Source of the DNA: Stackebrandtia nassauensis DSM 44728
GTDB taxonomy: Bacteria; Actinomycetota; Actinomycetes; Mycobacteriales; Micromonosporaceae
NCBI RefSeq assembly: GCF_000024545.1
Contig: NC_013947.1
Coordinates: forward strand, 1,798,001 to 1,862,000
DNA: 64,000 nt
Direction of reading: 5' to 3'
Below the pieces are notes generated by a model. It made no database searches and was not told the origin of the DNA. It saw nothing but the letters and a program-made list of their open reading frames with translations. The translations under genes were made by a program, and so were the position numbers. How positions within the stretch are numbered: the stretch's first letter is position 1; the number at the start of each line of letters is the position of its first letter. Shown here piece by piece: positions 1-8,311 of this stretch.

Positions 1-658
1 CCGGGAATTCCGCGGTGCGCACCTCCATGACGAGTCCGTCGCGGGTCGCGCTGAACGACTTCTCCATGTCGCTCGACTTCACCGCACCGACGTCCCAACC
101 CGCCCCGGGCAGCCGGTCGCGCGCTTCGTCGAGACGGGCGTAGCCGTCCTTCTTGTGCTCCACCTCGTACGCCAGCCGGCCAGCGTGGTAGCCGTCCCCG
201 TCGGCGATCGCGAACAGCGAGTCGATCGGCTCGCCCTCCATGTTTATCCAGCCGAACAGGTCCCGGTGCCGGTAGTCGTAGACGTCGGTGCCCATCTCCG
301 GCACCGCCTGCCGGGCGAGTTGATCCGCCGCCGCTCCGTCGGGCAGGTCCACCGCGGTGTTCCACGCGGCGATCGAGCCCCCGATCGCCCCCAGCGTCGC
401 GACGAACACCGCCACGAACACCCCGACCACGGCGGCCGGGATGCTGCCCGCTGACAGGTGTTTACGCAGCCCGCCGAACACCACGTCGGCGCGCTGGCCC
501 GCGGTGGGACGGTCGCGTCCGTCAGAAGCGTCCATAAGGGTCGTCAGCATCTCCTCGCCGCGCTGCTTCCGGTACCAGGCCGGGTAAGCGCGCAGCAGTC
601 GCCGGAATCGTTCTTCCACAGCCTTGTCCACGCTCGGGTTCTCCTCGGCATAGGTCAT
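1..658 (-). CDS. Membrane protein downstream of PadR regulator (3' end cut by window edge)
   Basis: The readable 219 residues begin MTYAEENPSVDKAVEERF. An N-terminal basic, aromatic segment (RRLLRAYPAWYRKQRGEEML, about residues 19-38) is typical of actinobacterial membrane proteins paired with PadR repressors. One hydrophobic segment follows (AAVVGVFVAVFVATLGAIGG, about 75-94), then an extracytoplasmic-looking region; more may lie beyond the window. The ATG overlaps the PadR stop codon as ATGA, so the two are translationally coupled. Precise function unknown; by analogy with such pairs it is probably the membrane effector controlled by the PadR protein. Confidence 0.8.
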   Translation of the reverse strand, partial: MTYAEENPSVDKAVEERFRRLLRAYPAWYRKQRGEEMLTTLMDASDGRDRPTAGQRADVVFGGLRKHLSAGSIPAAVVGVFVAVFVATLGAIGGSIAAWNTAVDLPDGAAADQLARQAVPEMGTDVYDYRHRDLFGWINMEGEPIDSLFAIADGDGYHAGRLAYEVEHKKDGYARLDEARDRLPGAGWDVGAVKSSDMEKSFSATRDGLVMEVRTAEFP

Positions 659-981
659 GACGGCGACCACCCCAGCTCGCCGGTGCCCAGGCGCCGCAAC
701 GCCGTCTCGGCATGGCCGCGTTGTTGCTCGGCGGCGGTGGCCAGCTGGGCGCGGCCGTGGTCGGTGAGCCGGTAGTACCGCCGCAGCCGCCCCGAGGTGA
801 TCTCCTCCCGGTCGACCTCGATCAGTTCGTCTTCCGACAGCCGGTCGAGGGCGGCGTACAGGGTGCTGGTGCGCAGCTTCACCTGGCCGTTGGACAGTTT
901 CTCGACGTCGCGCATGATGCCGTACCCGTGAGCGGGTGCCTCGGCCAGCGCGGTGAGGATCATGAACACAGAATCTCGCAT
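655..981 (-). CDS. PadR family transcriptional regulator
   Basis: 108 residues starting MRDSVFMILTALAE. It shows the PadR winged helix: HGYGI near residue 18, the recognition helix region STLYAALDRL near 40, and the wing RRYYRLTDHG near 68. It is a short PadR with only a brief C-terminal helix for dimerisation. An upstream in-frame extension of 22 residues exists but falls in the AT-rich palindromic promoter, so the start at MRDS is preferred. It heads an operon with the membrane protein after it. Expected to repress its own operon; the ligand is unknown. Confidence 0.9.
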   Translation of the reverse strand: MRDSVFMILTALAEAPAHGYGIMRDVEKLSNGQVKLRTSTLYAALDRLSEDELIEVDREEITSGRLRRYYRLTDHGRAQLATAAEQQRGHAETALRRLGTGELGWSPS

Positions 982-985
982 GAGA

Positions 986-1013
986 TGGAATATACCCGTT
1001 AATGGAATATTCC
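986..1013. promoter_or_regulatory. Probable PadR operator/promoter
   Basis: An AT-rich island just upstream of the PadR start holds two direct copies of TGGAATAT (986-993 and 1003-1010), 17 bp apart. The second lies in the perfect palindrome GGAATATTCC (1004-1013). The position a few bases before the start codon suggests an autoregulatory operator overlapping the promoter. Binding is inferred. Confidence 0.45.
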
Positions 1014-1028
1014 CGCAACCGCCCACCG

Positions 1029-1667
1029 CTACCGGGGTCGCCGCCACCGGTCATTGGCCGCGTGCCGCACCGCGAGCTCCTCGGCCCGGGCCGCGTCCCG
1101 CTGTGCCACCGCCGCGTACAACTCCTCGTGCTCGTTCGCGACCCCGAGCAGGTCATCGTGCTGCCCCAGCAACCACCGCATCCGGCTGCGCAGGGTCTGC
1201 TCCAACTCACTGAGCAACTCGTTGGCGGCCAACGAGACCACGGTCTGATGAAAATCGGCGGCGGCCCGCCGCGCCGCCACGGCGTCCCCGTCGCGCGCGG
1301 CGGCCAACTCGGCGTCCAGGTCCGCCCGCAACCGGTCCAGCCCCGCCTTGCTCCGCCGCTCGGCGGCCAACCGAAACGCCAGCACCTCCAGGGCCGACCG
1401 CACCTCACCCAGATCCGCGATGTCCGACGGCGTGAACTCCCGCACCACCGCCCAGGTACGCGGCCGCTGAACCACCAGCCCCTCACCCACGAGCGTCTTG
1501 AGCGCGTCCCGGATCGGCAACCGGCTCACCCCCAACTCGGCCCCGAGCTCCCGCTCGACCAGCCGACTGCCGGGCGCGCGAACACCGTCGAGAATGTCGT
1601 CCCGCAACTGACGCGTGACACGCTCCGATTCGGGCTCGAAGCCCTCAGACCCTGGCATGGACGACAT
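1029..1667 (-). CDS. GntR family transcriptional regulator (FCD/FadR-type)
   Basis: 212 residues. The N-terminal winged helix (about 12-75) includes LGAELGVSRLPIRDALKTLV. The helical C-terminal part (about 85-205) fits an FCD ligand-binding domain, with the region around ADFHQTVVSLAANELL matching the conserved second half. Start chosen at MSSMPGSEG; a second ATG three codons later (1658) is equally possible. The codon at 1665-1667 lies inside the 11-bp dyad CGACATTGTCG (1662-1672), a likely autoregulatory site. It is divergent from the methyltransferase at 1746, which it may control; the ligand cannot be told. Confidence 0.85.
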   Translation of the reverse strand: MSSMPGSEGFEPESERVTRQLRDDILDGVRAPGSRLVERELGAELGVSRLPIRDALKTLVGEGLVVQRPRTWAVVREFTPSDIADLGEVRSALEVLAFRLAAERRSKAGLDRLRADLDAELAAARDGDAVAARRAAADFHQTVVSLAANELLSELEQTLRSRMRWLLGQHDDLLGVANEHEELYAAVAQRDAARAEELAVRHAANDRWRRPR

Positions 1668-1672
1668 TGTCG
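1662..1672. promoter_or_regulatory. Inverted repeat at GntR start (possible operator)
   Basis: CGACA-T-TGTCG is a perfect 11-bp dyad covering the putative start codon of the GntR gene, in the gap shared with the divergent methyltransferase. The symmetry is seen directly; the regulatory role is inferred. Confidence 0.3.
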
Positions 1673-1745
1673 CATCGCGTGACGCCTGGGACGCGGTGGC
1701 GACGACTACCGTCACAGGGGTAGCTCTTCCAAGGGTGGACGCGTC

Positions 1746-2366
1746 ATGAGTGACAGAGACAAGGCCTTGCGGGTGTGGGAGAAGTTCGCGCCCCGGTACG
1801 ACCGGACCATGCGGTTCTTCGAGCGGTGGCAGTTCGGTGGCGGGCGGGAGTGGGTGTGTTCGCGGACCCGGGGCGAGGTACTGGAGGTCGCGATCGGGAC
1901 GGGGCTGAACCTGCCGCACTATCCCGACGGGGTGCGACTGACCGGTGTGGACTTCAGCCCCGCGATGTTGGCGCGGGCACGGGTGCGCGCTGGGGAATTG
2001 GGTGTGGCGGTGGAGTTGCGGGAGGCCGACGCCCAGGCGCTGCCGTTCGAGGACGGTTCGTTCGACACTGTGCTGTGCGCGTTGTCGTTGTGCGGTATCC
2101 CGGACAACGAGGCGGCGATCGGGGAGATGTACCGGGTGCTGCGGCCCGGTGGGCGGTTGTTGTTGCTGGACCACATCGGGTCCTCGTGGCCGCCGATCTG
2201 GTTGGTGCAGCGGTTGTTGGAGTTCGTGACCGTTCGCGGGGCGGGGGAGTATCAGACGCGGCGTCAGTTGCCGTTGGTGGTGCGGGCGGGGTTCACTGTG
2301 GAGGAGAGCGAGCGGTTGAAGGCCGGGTCGGTGGAACGGGTGGCGGCCACTAAGCCGGGGTCGTGA
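1746..2366 (+). CDS. Class I SAM-dependent methyltransferase
   Basis: 206 residues with the Methyltransf_11 pattern: motif I EVAIGTGLN (47-55), the acidic end of strand 2 VDFSPAML (Asp69), the ADAQALPFEDGSFDTV segment (about 94-109) and MYRVLRPGGRLLLLD (about 128-142). It resembles the small phospholipid or quinone methyltransferase-like group, but the substrate is not predictable. A purine-rich stretch (AAGGGTGG) lies before the ATG. Its last 17 bases overlap the convergent XRE gene. Confidence 0.85.
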   Translation: MSDRDKALRVWEKFAPRYDRTMRFFERWQFGGGREWVCSRTRGEVLEVAIGTGLNLPHYPDGVRLTGVDFSPAMLARARVRAGELGVAVELREADAQALPFEDGSFDTVLCALSLCGIPDNEAAIGEMYRVLRPGGRLLLLDHIGSSWPPIWLVQRLLEFVTVRGAGEYQTRRQLPLVVRAGFTVEESERLKAGSVERVAATKPGS

Positions 2367-3612
2367 GCCGGTTGGTGAGGTGGTGGACGGCGCGGCGGCT
2401 GAAGGCGGAGTCGATGGTGGCGTCGAGGCGTTGGCAGTGCTGGGCCAGGTCGGCGGCCTGGTCGGTGTCGCCGGTGTCGAGGTAGGTGTGGGCCAGCCAG
2501 GTGGTGTACAGGGTGTGTTCGCGGACGTGGTGGGGGTCGCATTGGGACAGTGAGGTGCGCAGCCGCCGTTGGGCCGCTTCGGGTTGGTGGGTGGCGGCTT
2601 CGAAGCGGCCGACGATGATGTCCATCTCGGAGGCTGACAGCCAGTAGAGCCAGCCGGGGTCGGGGCGGGTGTCGTCGCGGGCGGCGAAGTGGTCCTGGGC
2701 CCGGTTCATGGCGTCGAGGGCCGATCGGGTTTCGCCAGCGGCGTTGAGGGCCCAGGCCAGTCGCGCGTGGACCATGGCGAGCATGCGGGGCGTGGGCGCG
2801 TCGAGCCGTCGCAGACCGGCCAGCGCGGAGCGGGCCACCAGGACGGCTTCGGCGGCGTCGCCGTTGGTCTCGGTGAGGTGGTAGGCGAGCGCGGAGGTGA
2901 GCTCGGCGCCGAGTTCGGGCAGGTCGGCGGCGTGGGCGGCGGCGATGCCGCTGAGGTAGTAGCCGGTGGCGCGAGCCGGGTCTGCGGCGTCGGCCGTGGA
3001 CCATCCACACAGCTGACTCAGTTCCGCGAGGGCAGCGAGCAGCTGGCGTCCGATGTGGTCGGTGTATCGGGTGGTGGACAGCAGCTCGGCGGTGACGGCC
3101 AGTTCGCGCTGGATCGTGTGGTGCAGGTCGCCTCCGGCGACGATGTCGTCGGCCGTGCGCAGGTAGTCGGTGCGGGCCCGGATCCGGGCGATGGTCGCGG
3201 AGCCGATGGCGGGGCGGTGGTGGTCGCGGATCCGGGTGGCCAGCCAGCTCCACTCCGCAGGCGGCGGCGTGACGAGCCAGGCGTGGGCGGCGTGGCCGGG
3301 GGTGTCGGTGGCCGGTTGCGCGCCGCGCAGGCCGGTCGCGAGCGCTTCCAGGCGGCGACGGTTCCAGGACGGTGGCACGGATTCGGACGGGGCGGCGGGT
3401 TCGGGGTCGGCGGCGGGGGTGAGCAGGGCGGTGAGTTCCTCGACGGGCAGGCCCAGTTCCTCGGCCAGGGCCCGGCGGACGTGCGGGTACGGGATGGCCA
3501 GGCCGCGTTCCCAACGGGCGACGCTGGAGACGTTGACGCCGAGCCGCTGGGCGAGGGTCTCCTGCGTGTGGCCCCGGGCGCGCCGCCGCGCCGCCAGTTC
3601 ACCGCGTCTCAC
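2350..3612 (-). CDS. XRE-family regulator with helical C-terminal domain
   Basis: 420 residues, GTG start. The first 60 residues form a Cro/C1-type HTH (ARRRARGHTQETLAQRLGV, then SSVARWERG). The remainder is Ala/Leu/Arg-rich and helical, consistent with degenerate TPR repeats as in many actinobacterial XRE-TPR regulators. The region at about 65-90 is a Pro-rich linker. Convergent with and overlapping the methyltransferase; divergent from the HAD gene. Possible peptide- or protein-sensing regulator; target unknown. Confidence 0.85.
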   Translation of the reverse strand: MRRGELAARRRARGHTQETLAQRLGVNVSSVARWERGLAIPYPHVRRALAEELGLPVEELTALLTPAADPEPAAPSESVPPSWNRRRLEALATGLRGAQPATDTPGHAAHAWLVTPPPAEWSWLATRIRDHHRPAIGSATIARIRARTDYLRTADDIVAGGDLHHTIQRELAVTAELLSTTRYTDHIGRQLLAALAELSQLCGWSTADAADPARATGYYLSGIAAAHAADLPELGAELTSALAYHLTETNGDAAEAVLVARSALAGLRRLDAPTPRMLAMVHARLAWALNAAGETRSALDAMNRAQDHFAARDDTRPDPGWLYWLSASEMDIIVGRFEAATHQPEAAQRRLRTSLSQCDPHHVREHTLYTTWLAHTYLDTGDTDQAADLAQHCQRLDATIDSAFSRRAVHHLTNRLTTPA

Positions 3613-3718
3613 AGTCTCACCTGCCGTTCCTCGCCGCCCAGCCTAACCGGGCGGATGACGGGTAGTTGACGGGTGAACGCCCTGGTGGCGGTGGCACGGG
3701 CGGGATTGACTGGCGGGC

Positions 3719-4378
3719 ATGGCAATCACGCATGTCGTGTGGGACTGGAACGGAACCCTGTTCGACGACGCCCGCGCGCTGATCGACACCACCATCGAGG
3801 TCTTCGCCGAGCTCGGCCTGCCCGCGGTGACCGTGGAGCGGTATCAGGCGGTGCACACCCAGCCGATCGACGAGTTCTATCGCAGGTTGCTGGGCGGGCT
3901 CGTGGACGGGGAGCTGCTGCGGCGGATCCACGCGCGGTTCGAGGTGGCATACGCCCGGCGCCGTCCGGGGCTGGCCCTGACCGCCGACACGGTCGCGGCG
4001 CTGGAGTCGGTCGAGGCCAGCGGCCTGTCGCAGTCGGTGTTGTCGATGCACCCGCACGACCGGCTCACCGCGCTGGTGGAGCGGTTCGGTATCGCTGGGC
4101 GATTCGTCCGCGTCGACGGGCAGCGCGGCGCCGACGCCGGGTTCAAGGCCGCGCACCTGGCCGGACATCTGGAGCGGCTCGGGTTGAGTGGCGAACGGGT
4201 GCTGGTCGTCGGGGACAGTGTGGACGATGCCGCCGCTTCCGAGGACGTGGGCGCGCGGTGCGTGCTGTACCGCAGCGGCCTGCACAGCGTCGAGGCGTTG
4301 CGGCGAGCAGATGTTCCGATCGCCGACACCCTGCGCGAGGCACTGACGCTGGGGCTGCGGAAGGCCGGGGCGGTATGA
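3719..4378 (+). CDS. HAD family hydrolase (phosphoglycolate phosphatase-like)
   Basis: 219 residues. Motif I is VVWDWNGTLFDD: Asp9 is the nucleophile, and the usual second Asp is Asn11, a variant common in actinobacterial members. Motif II is the Ser in SQSVLSMH (about 100-108), and motif IV is VLVVGDSVDDAAAS (about 161-174) with the two metal-binding Asp. Probably a soluble small-molecule phosphatase. The stop codon overlaps the next start as ATGA, coupling it to the MFS transporter. Confidence 0.88.
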   Translation: MAITHVVWDWNGTLFDDARALIDTTIEVFAELGLPAVTVERYQAVHTQPIDEFYRRLLGGLVDGELLRRIHARFEVAYARRRPGLALTADTVAALESVEASGLSQSVLSMHPHDRLTALVERFGIAGRFVRVDGQRGADAGFKAAHLAGHLERLGLSGERVLVVGDSVDDAAASEDVGARCVLYRSGLHSVEALRRADVPIADTLREALTLGLRKAGAV

Positions 4379-5565
4379 CGACGCGAACCGCCTCGCCCGT
4401 CGGCGAGATCCTGCGGTCCCGGCATGTGCTGCGGCTGTTGAGCTCGTGTCTGGTCGGCAGGCTCCCGACCGGCATGGCGGCGCTGGCGATCATCCTGTGG
4501 GTACGGTCGCACGGCGGCGACTACCGGCTGGCCGGACTGCTGGCCGCGCTGTACGCCGTCAGTGTCGCGGTGTGCGGGCCGATCATGGGTCGGCTCATCG
4601 ACCGGACCCGGCAGGCGCCGTTCCTGGTGGGCGGGGCGGTGGTCGCCGGTGCGGCCTTCGTCGCCCTGTCCATGGTGGACCCGGTTACGGCGCCCGCGAC
4701 CGCCGGCTTCGTCGCCGTGGTCGCCGGAGCCGCCACGCCACAACTGGAACCGTGCCTGCGGGTGCTGTGGGAGGACGTGACCTCCGGCGAACGGCAGGTG
4801 CGCGCGGCCTACGCCCTGGACGCCGCCACGCAGGAGCTGATCTTCGTGTGCGGGCCGGTCGTGGTGCTCGCGGCGGTGGGGCTGGCCGGGACGTCGGCGG
4901 GACTGATCGCCGCGGCGGTCGTCGGCCTGGCGGGCACGCTGTGGTTCGCCAGCGCGGCACCGGCTCGGGCGTGGCGGGGCAGCCCGGTCGCGCGGCACTG
5001 GGCCGGGCCGCTGCGGTCCGGGAACCTGGTGCGGTTGTTCGTCGCGTTGGTGTGCATGGGTTGTGCCGTGGGCGCGTTCACCGTGGGTGTCACCGCCCGC
5101 GCCGACGGGCTCGGGACACCGGGGGCGGCGGGCTGGCTGCTGGCTCTCAACGCGGTGGGGGCGTTGGCGAGTGGACTGGCTTACACCAATGTGGGCGTCG
5201 CGCGGCGAGACGACCGGCGGCTGGCGCTGGCCATGGTCGTGATGGCGCTGGCGTACCTGCCGCTGCTGTTCGCCGACGGCCTGGTGCCGCTCGCGGTGCT
5301 GGCGTTCGTATGCGGCGCTCCGCTGCCGGTGGCGCTGACCTCGTCGTTCGCGCTGGTCGCGCGGATCGCGCCGCCGGGGACGCTGACCGAGTCGCACGCG
5401 TGGATGATCACCTCGTTCGGGGTCGGCTACGCCGCGGGGACCGGCCTGGCGGGGACGGTCGTGGACGCGATCGACACGCCGACGGCGTTCCTGCTGGCCA
5501 CGGTGGCGGCGGCGGTCAGTGCCCTGTGGACGGTTCCCCGGCTGCTGCCGAGGCGGGCCGACTAG
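4375..5565 (+). CDS. MFS transporter
   Basis: 396 residues starting MTTRTASPVGEILRSRHVLRLL. About 12 hydrophobic segments are visible, with the MFS loop 2-3 motif as GPIMGRLIDRTRQAP near residue 65. It lacks the long central loop of drug/H+ antiporters and looks like a generic actinobacterial MFS_1 protein. Translationally coupled to the HAD gene, suggesting one transcript. Substrate unknown. It ends tail-to-tail with the following gene, the two stop codons overlapping. Confidence 0.87.
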   Translation: MTTRTASPVGEILRSRHVLRLLSSCLVGRLPTGMAALAIILWVRSHGGDYRLAGLLAALYAVSVAVCGPIMGRLIDRTRQAPFLVGGAVVAGAAFVALSMVDPVTAPATAGFVAVVAGAATPQLEPCLRVLWEDVTSGERQVRAAYALDAATQELIFVCGPVVVLAAVGLAGTSAGLIAAAVVGLAGTLWFASAAPARAWRGSPVARHWAGPLRSGNLVRLFVALVCMGCAVGAFTVGVTARADGLGTPGAAGWLLALNAVGALASGLAYTNVGVARRDDRRLALAMVVMALAYLPLLFADGLVPLAVLAFVCGAPLPVALTSSFALVARIAPPGTLTESHAWMITSFGVGYAAGTGLAGTVVDAIDTPTAFLLATVAAAVSALWTVPRLLPRRAD

Positions 5566-6188
5566 TTCTCGATCGTGGTCAGCCAGCGCGCGAACGGATC
5601 GGCGGGGTCCTCGTCGTCCATTTCGGTGGGAGTGGCGATGTCGAGTCCGGTGCGCGGGACGGTGACGCCGTACTCGGTGACCAGCCAGCGGCGGTAGGAC
5701 GAGTCGGCGCTCACCGGGTGGCCGTCCTCGTCGGACGGTGGCTCGTCCCAATCCTCAGACCAGCACAGTTCGTCGTAGCCGATGGCCAACAGCCGCAGGA
5801 AGTCGAGCGGCTCGCGGCCCAGCAGGCACACCGTCGTCGACCCCGAACCCGAACCCATGTGGACGATGCGCTGGCCGCCGTCGTCGTCGAGCCAGAACGC
5901 CGCCATCGAGCCCTCGGCGCCGGTGATCGCGAAGACGCACAGCCGCTGGATCACGGCCCGGTCCTCGGTGCCCAGCCAGTGTTCGAGGAGTTCGGTGCCG
6001 TCGGCCCGGAACTCGATGCCGGTGGTCGCGGCCTGCTCGCCCGGCATGGCCAGCCAGCCGGAGGTCCGGCCGTTGTGGAGGCTGGTGTTGCCGTTGGCGG
6101 TGATCCAGTCGTAGAGGTGCTGGAACTCGGCGGGGATGCTCATGCCGGGACACAGGACGTCGGTCAGTTCCCGGATCAGGCTGTTCAC
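5562..6188 (-). CDS. SUKH/SMI1-KNR4-like protein
   Basis: 208 residues, GTG start (VNSLIRELTDVLCPG) with AAGGAA about 7 bases upstream. The acidic composition, Trp-rich segments, and a block ending GREPLDFLRLLAIGYDELCW (about 130-149) followed by an acidic tail match SMI1/KNR4 (SUKH) proteins, many of which are immunity proteins to polymorphic toxins. It sits 16 bp after the DUF1963-like gene. No toxin gene is next to the pair here. Assignment is by pattern, so moderate. Confidence 0.6.
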   Translation of the reverse strand: MNSLIRELTDVLCPGMSIPAEFQHLYDWITANGNTSLHNGRTSGWLAMPGEQAATTGIEFRADGTELLEHWLGTEDRAVIQRLCVFAITGAEGSMAAFWLDDDGGQRIVHMGSGSGSTTVCLLGREPLDFLRLLAIGYDELCWSEDWDEPPSDEDGHPVSADSSYRRWLVTEYGVTVPRTGLDIATPTEMDDEDPADPFARWLTTIEN

Positions 6189-6204
6189 ATGGTTTCCTTC
6201 GCGG

Positions 6205-6990
6205 TCAACTACAGCTCCAGTGGAAGTCGACATCGTCGAACCTGCGGGCCGCCAGGTCCTCGCGGGTGATCGTCCACAGTGATGTGCCGACGTCGCCCCA
6301 GCCGATCCCGGCGGCGGAGTCGGTGTCGATCTGGGCCAGCAGCAGCGGCAGGGTGGTGTCGGTGCGGGGGCCGTCGGGTCCGGGAACCTCGACGGGGGTC
6401 GAACTGGGGGCGAAGTCGGCGGCGTACTGGATGTCGCGGCCGTAGCCGCCGACCCGGTGACTGGGGATCGGGGTCTTGTCGACCAGGTCCCAGAACGCGT
6501 CGTTGTCGAGCACGCCGGTGTCATCGTCGCCGAGGTCGGCTTCGATGGCGTGCAGGTAGGAATGGTCGTAGTCGGGCGAGGTCAGTTCGATCACGGAGGT
6601 CAACGCGACCCGCGTGAACGGCTGCTCGGTCCCGGCCGGGGCCGCGCGGGGCACCGCCGCCGACGCGGCCGGGAAGTACCGGACCCGGCCCAGCGAGCCG
6701 GACGGCCCGTCGCAGAAGAACTCCAGCAGCCCGTCGCCGGGCAGGTCGAAGTCGATGCGCAGCAGGATGGCCAGGTCCAGGCTCATCAGATGGTGCAGCG
6801 GCGCGCCCGCCGCGTCGGTGGGCCACGGTTCGTCGGGCGGCAGCGCCGGGTCGCCGCCCAACCAGCCGACGACGGGGTCGGCGCCGGTGGCGTGTTTGAG
6901 GCGGATCCCCGGGCGCAGCAGGGACAGCCAGCGGTCGGCGATGGGGGCGGGCAACAGGCTGCGGCCGATGTCGACCAGGTTGTCGGTCAT
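6205..6990 (-). CDS. DUF1963 (YwqG-like) protein
   Basis: 261 residues. It contains the family's hallmarks: WLGGDPALPPDEPWP (about 43-57) followed by PLHHLMSLDLAILL and DGLLEFFCDGP (about 87-97), and a C-terminal LLLAQIDTDSAAGIGWGDVG. YwqG/DUF1963 proteins are cytosolic beta proteins of uncertain function, often found near toxin/immunity loci. Probably in one operon with the SUKH-like gene that follows. Confidence 0.75.
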   Translation of the reverse strand: MTDNLVDIGRSLLPAPIADRWLSLLRPGIRLKHATGADPVVGWLGGDPALPPDEPWPTDAAGAPLHHLMSLDLAILLRIDFDLPGDGLLEFFCDGPSGSLGRVRYFPAASAAVPRAAPAGTEQPFTRVALTSVIELTSPDYDHSYLHAIEADLGDDDTGVLDNDAFWDLVDKTPIPSHRVGGYGRDIQYAADFAPSSTPVEVPGPDGPRTDTTLPLLLAQIDTDSAAGIGWGDVGTSLWTITREDLAARRFDDVDFHWSCS

Positions 6991-7012
6991 GACGGGGGCT
7001 TTCGGGGGCGGT

Positions 7013-7564
7013 TCAGCGGGGATCGGTGAGTCGTTCGAGGAGCCGGTTCAGTGACTTGGCGCGGGTTTCGGGAGTACGGGTCTTCAACAGCGGCAGGACG
7101 AGCAGGTACTGGTCGGACTTGCCGAGCTCGCCGAAGGCGGCCGCCGCCGTCGGGTTTCCCGCCAGAGCGGTGGCCACATCGGACGGCACGGTGAACTCGC
7201 TCTGCTTCACGTACGCGGCGTCCCAGCGGCCGTCGGCCTTGGCGGCCTCGATCTCGGCGAACCCGGCCGGGCGCATCCGGCCGGCCGCGATCAGGGACTC
7301 GGCCTTGGCGACGTTGACCTGCGACCAGGAGCTGCGGCGGCGCCGCTTCGAATAGCGCTGCAGGAACGACGCCTCGTCCAGGCCCTTGCGCTGCCCGTCG
7401 ATCCAGCCGAAGCACAGCGCCCCGTCGAGGGCGTCGCCGATGGCGAGCGTCGTCAGCGGCGAGTTCTTCTTCGCGATGCGCAGCCACGCCTCGGTGTGCT
7501 CGCCGTGGTTTCGCTCCAGCCACGCTTCCCACGCGGCCACGTCGGGAAAGTCGAGTATGTCCAT
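7013..7564 (-). CDS. YdeI/OmpD-associated family protein
   Basis: 183 residues starting MDILDFPDVAAWEAWL. The core DALDGALCFGWIDGQRKGLD (about 43-62) followed by the basic cluster QRYSKRRRRSSWSQVN is the family signature. The C-terminal third (LGKSDQYLLVLPLLKTRTPETR) matches the second domain. Family members have been linked to bacteriocin or peptide tolerance, but the biochemistry is unknown. A longer in-frame start exists, but MDIL fits the family length. Confidence 0.8.
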   Translation of the reverse strand: MDILDFPDVAAWEAWLERNHGEHTEAWLRIAKKNSPLTTLAIGDALDGALCFGWIDGQRKGLDEASFLQRYSKRRRRSSWSQVNVAKAESLIAAGRMRPAGFAEIEAAKADGRWDAAYVKQSEFTVPSDVATALAGNPTAAAAFGELGKSDQYLLVLPLLKTRTPETRAKSLNRLLERLTDPR

Positions 7565-7622
7565 GCGTTGTCCTTCCCGCCTATGTGCCTGCGACGACAG
7601 TAGCCGAACACGCACAGTCAAG

Positions 7623-7651
7623 GCCCCCTCTCGCCATTGACGAGAGAGGGC
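7623..7651 (-). terminator. Hairpin terminator after DUF4383 gene
   Basis: On the minus strand an 11-bp stem (7651-7641 with 7633-7623, one G-U pair) closes a 7-base loop, 32 bp after the DUF4383 stop. No U tract follows, as is common in actinobacteria. Confidence 0.55.
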
Positions 7652-7682
7652 GATCCGTGCCCACTAAAGTGGCTTTCAGGCG

Positions 7683-8144
7683 CTAGGGCACCATCTTCTT
7701 GACGTCGGTCTTGCTCTTGCCGCGCAGGAACAATCCGAGGCCGACCATCCCCACTCCGAGGAGCAGGTGCAGCCAGTTGTCGGCGGCGTTGAGGGGCACG
7801 AAGTTGGCCGTGGAGTCGGGGTCGAGCAGCATTCCGTAGACCCACAGCACCACATAGATCGCGCCGCCCGCCACCAGGAACCAGTAGGAGCTGCCGACGT
7901 TGGTCGTGGCCACGGCCAGACCGACGACGCCGAACAGCAGATGGACGACGTTGTGCAGAATCGAGACCTGGAACAGGCCGAGCAGCAGGGCGTGCGACTC
8001 GTGGCCCGCGGTCTCCAGATTGTGGTATTCGGTAGTCAGACCCGGAACGAAACCGGCGATGCCGGCCAACAGGAACACCGCGCCGACGATCGCCGCGGCC
8101 CACTGAATCGGGGTCAGGGTCTTCTTTGTTGTCGTGGTGGCCAT
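7683..8144 (-). CDS. DUF4383 membrane protein
   Basis: 153 residues with four transmembrane segments (about 15-35, 55-78, 83-103, 128-146). The motif HNVVHLLFGVVGL before the third segment and NWLHLLLGVGMVGLG near the end are the duplicated NxxHLLxG pattern of DUF4383. The ATG at 8142-8144 follows a strong GGAGG. Function unknown; such proteins often appear in stress-related actinobacterial loci. Confidence 0.85.
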   Translation of the reverse strand: MATTTTKKTLTPIQWAAAIVGAVFLLAGIAGFVPGLTTEYHNLETAGHESHALLLGLFQVSILHNVVHLLFGVVGLAVATTNVGSSYWFLVAGGAIYVVLWVYGMLLDPDSTANFVPLNAADNWLHLLLGVGMVGLGLFLRGKSKTDVKKMVP

Positions 8145-8311
8145 GAGAACCTCCAAGGGTCTTTTGCGGACACCTATGACTCATCCTTCTCCTTACCCAC
8201 CTGAATAGAACCCAACCAAAGACCCCAAAACGGGTGTGCAAAGGACACTGTGAGGAGCGTGGCCGCGCCCGAGTATTGATCGGGGCCCAGGTGGACCGTA
8301 AGCTGCCGCCC

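Noticed and set aside
3877-5751. A 624-codon minus-strand frame opposite the HAD and MFS genes
   Set aside because: Arg/His/Pro-rich, no recognisable domain, and fully covered by two well-supported plus-strand genes.
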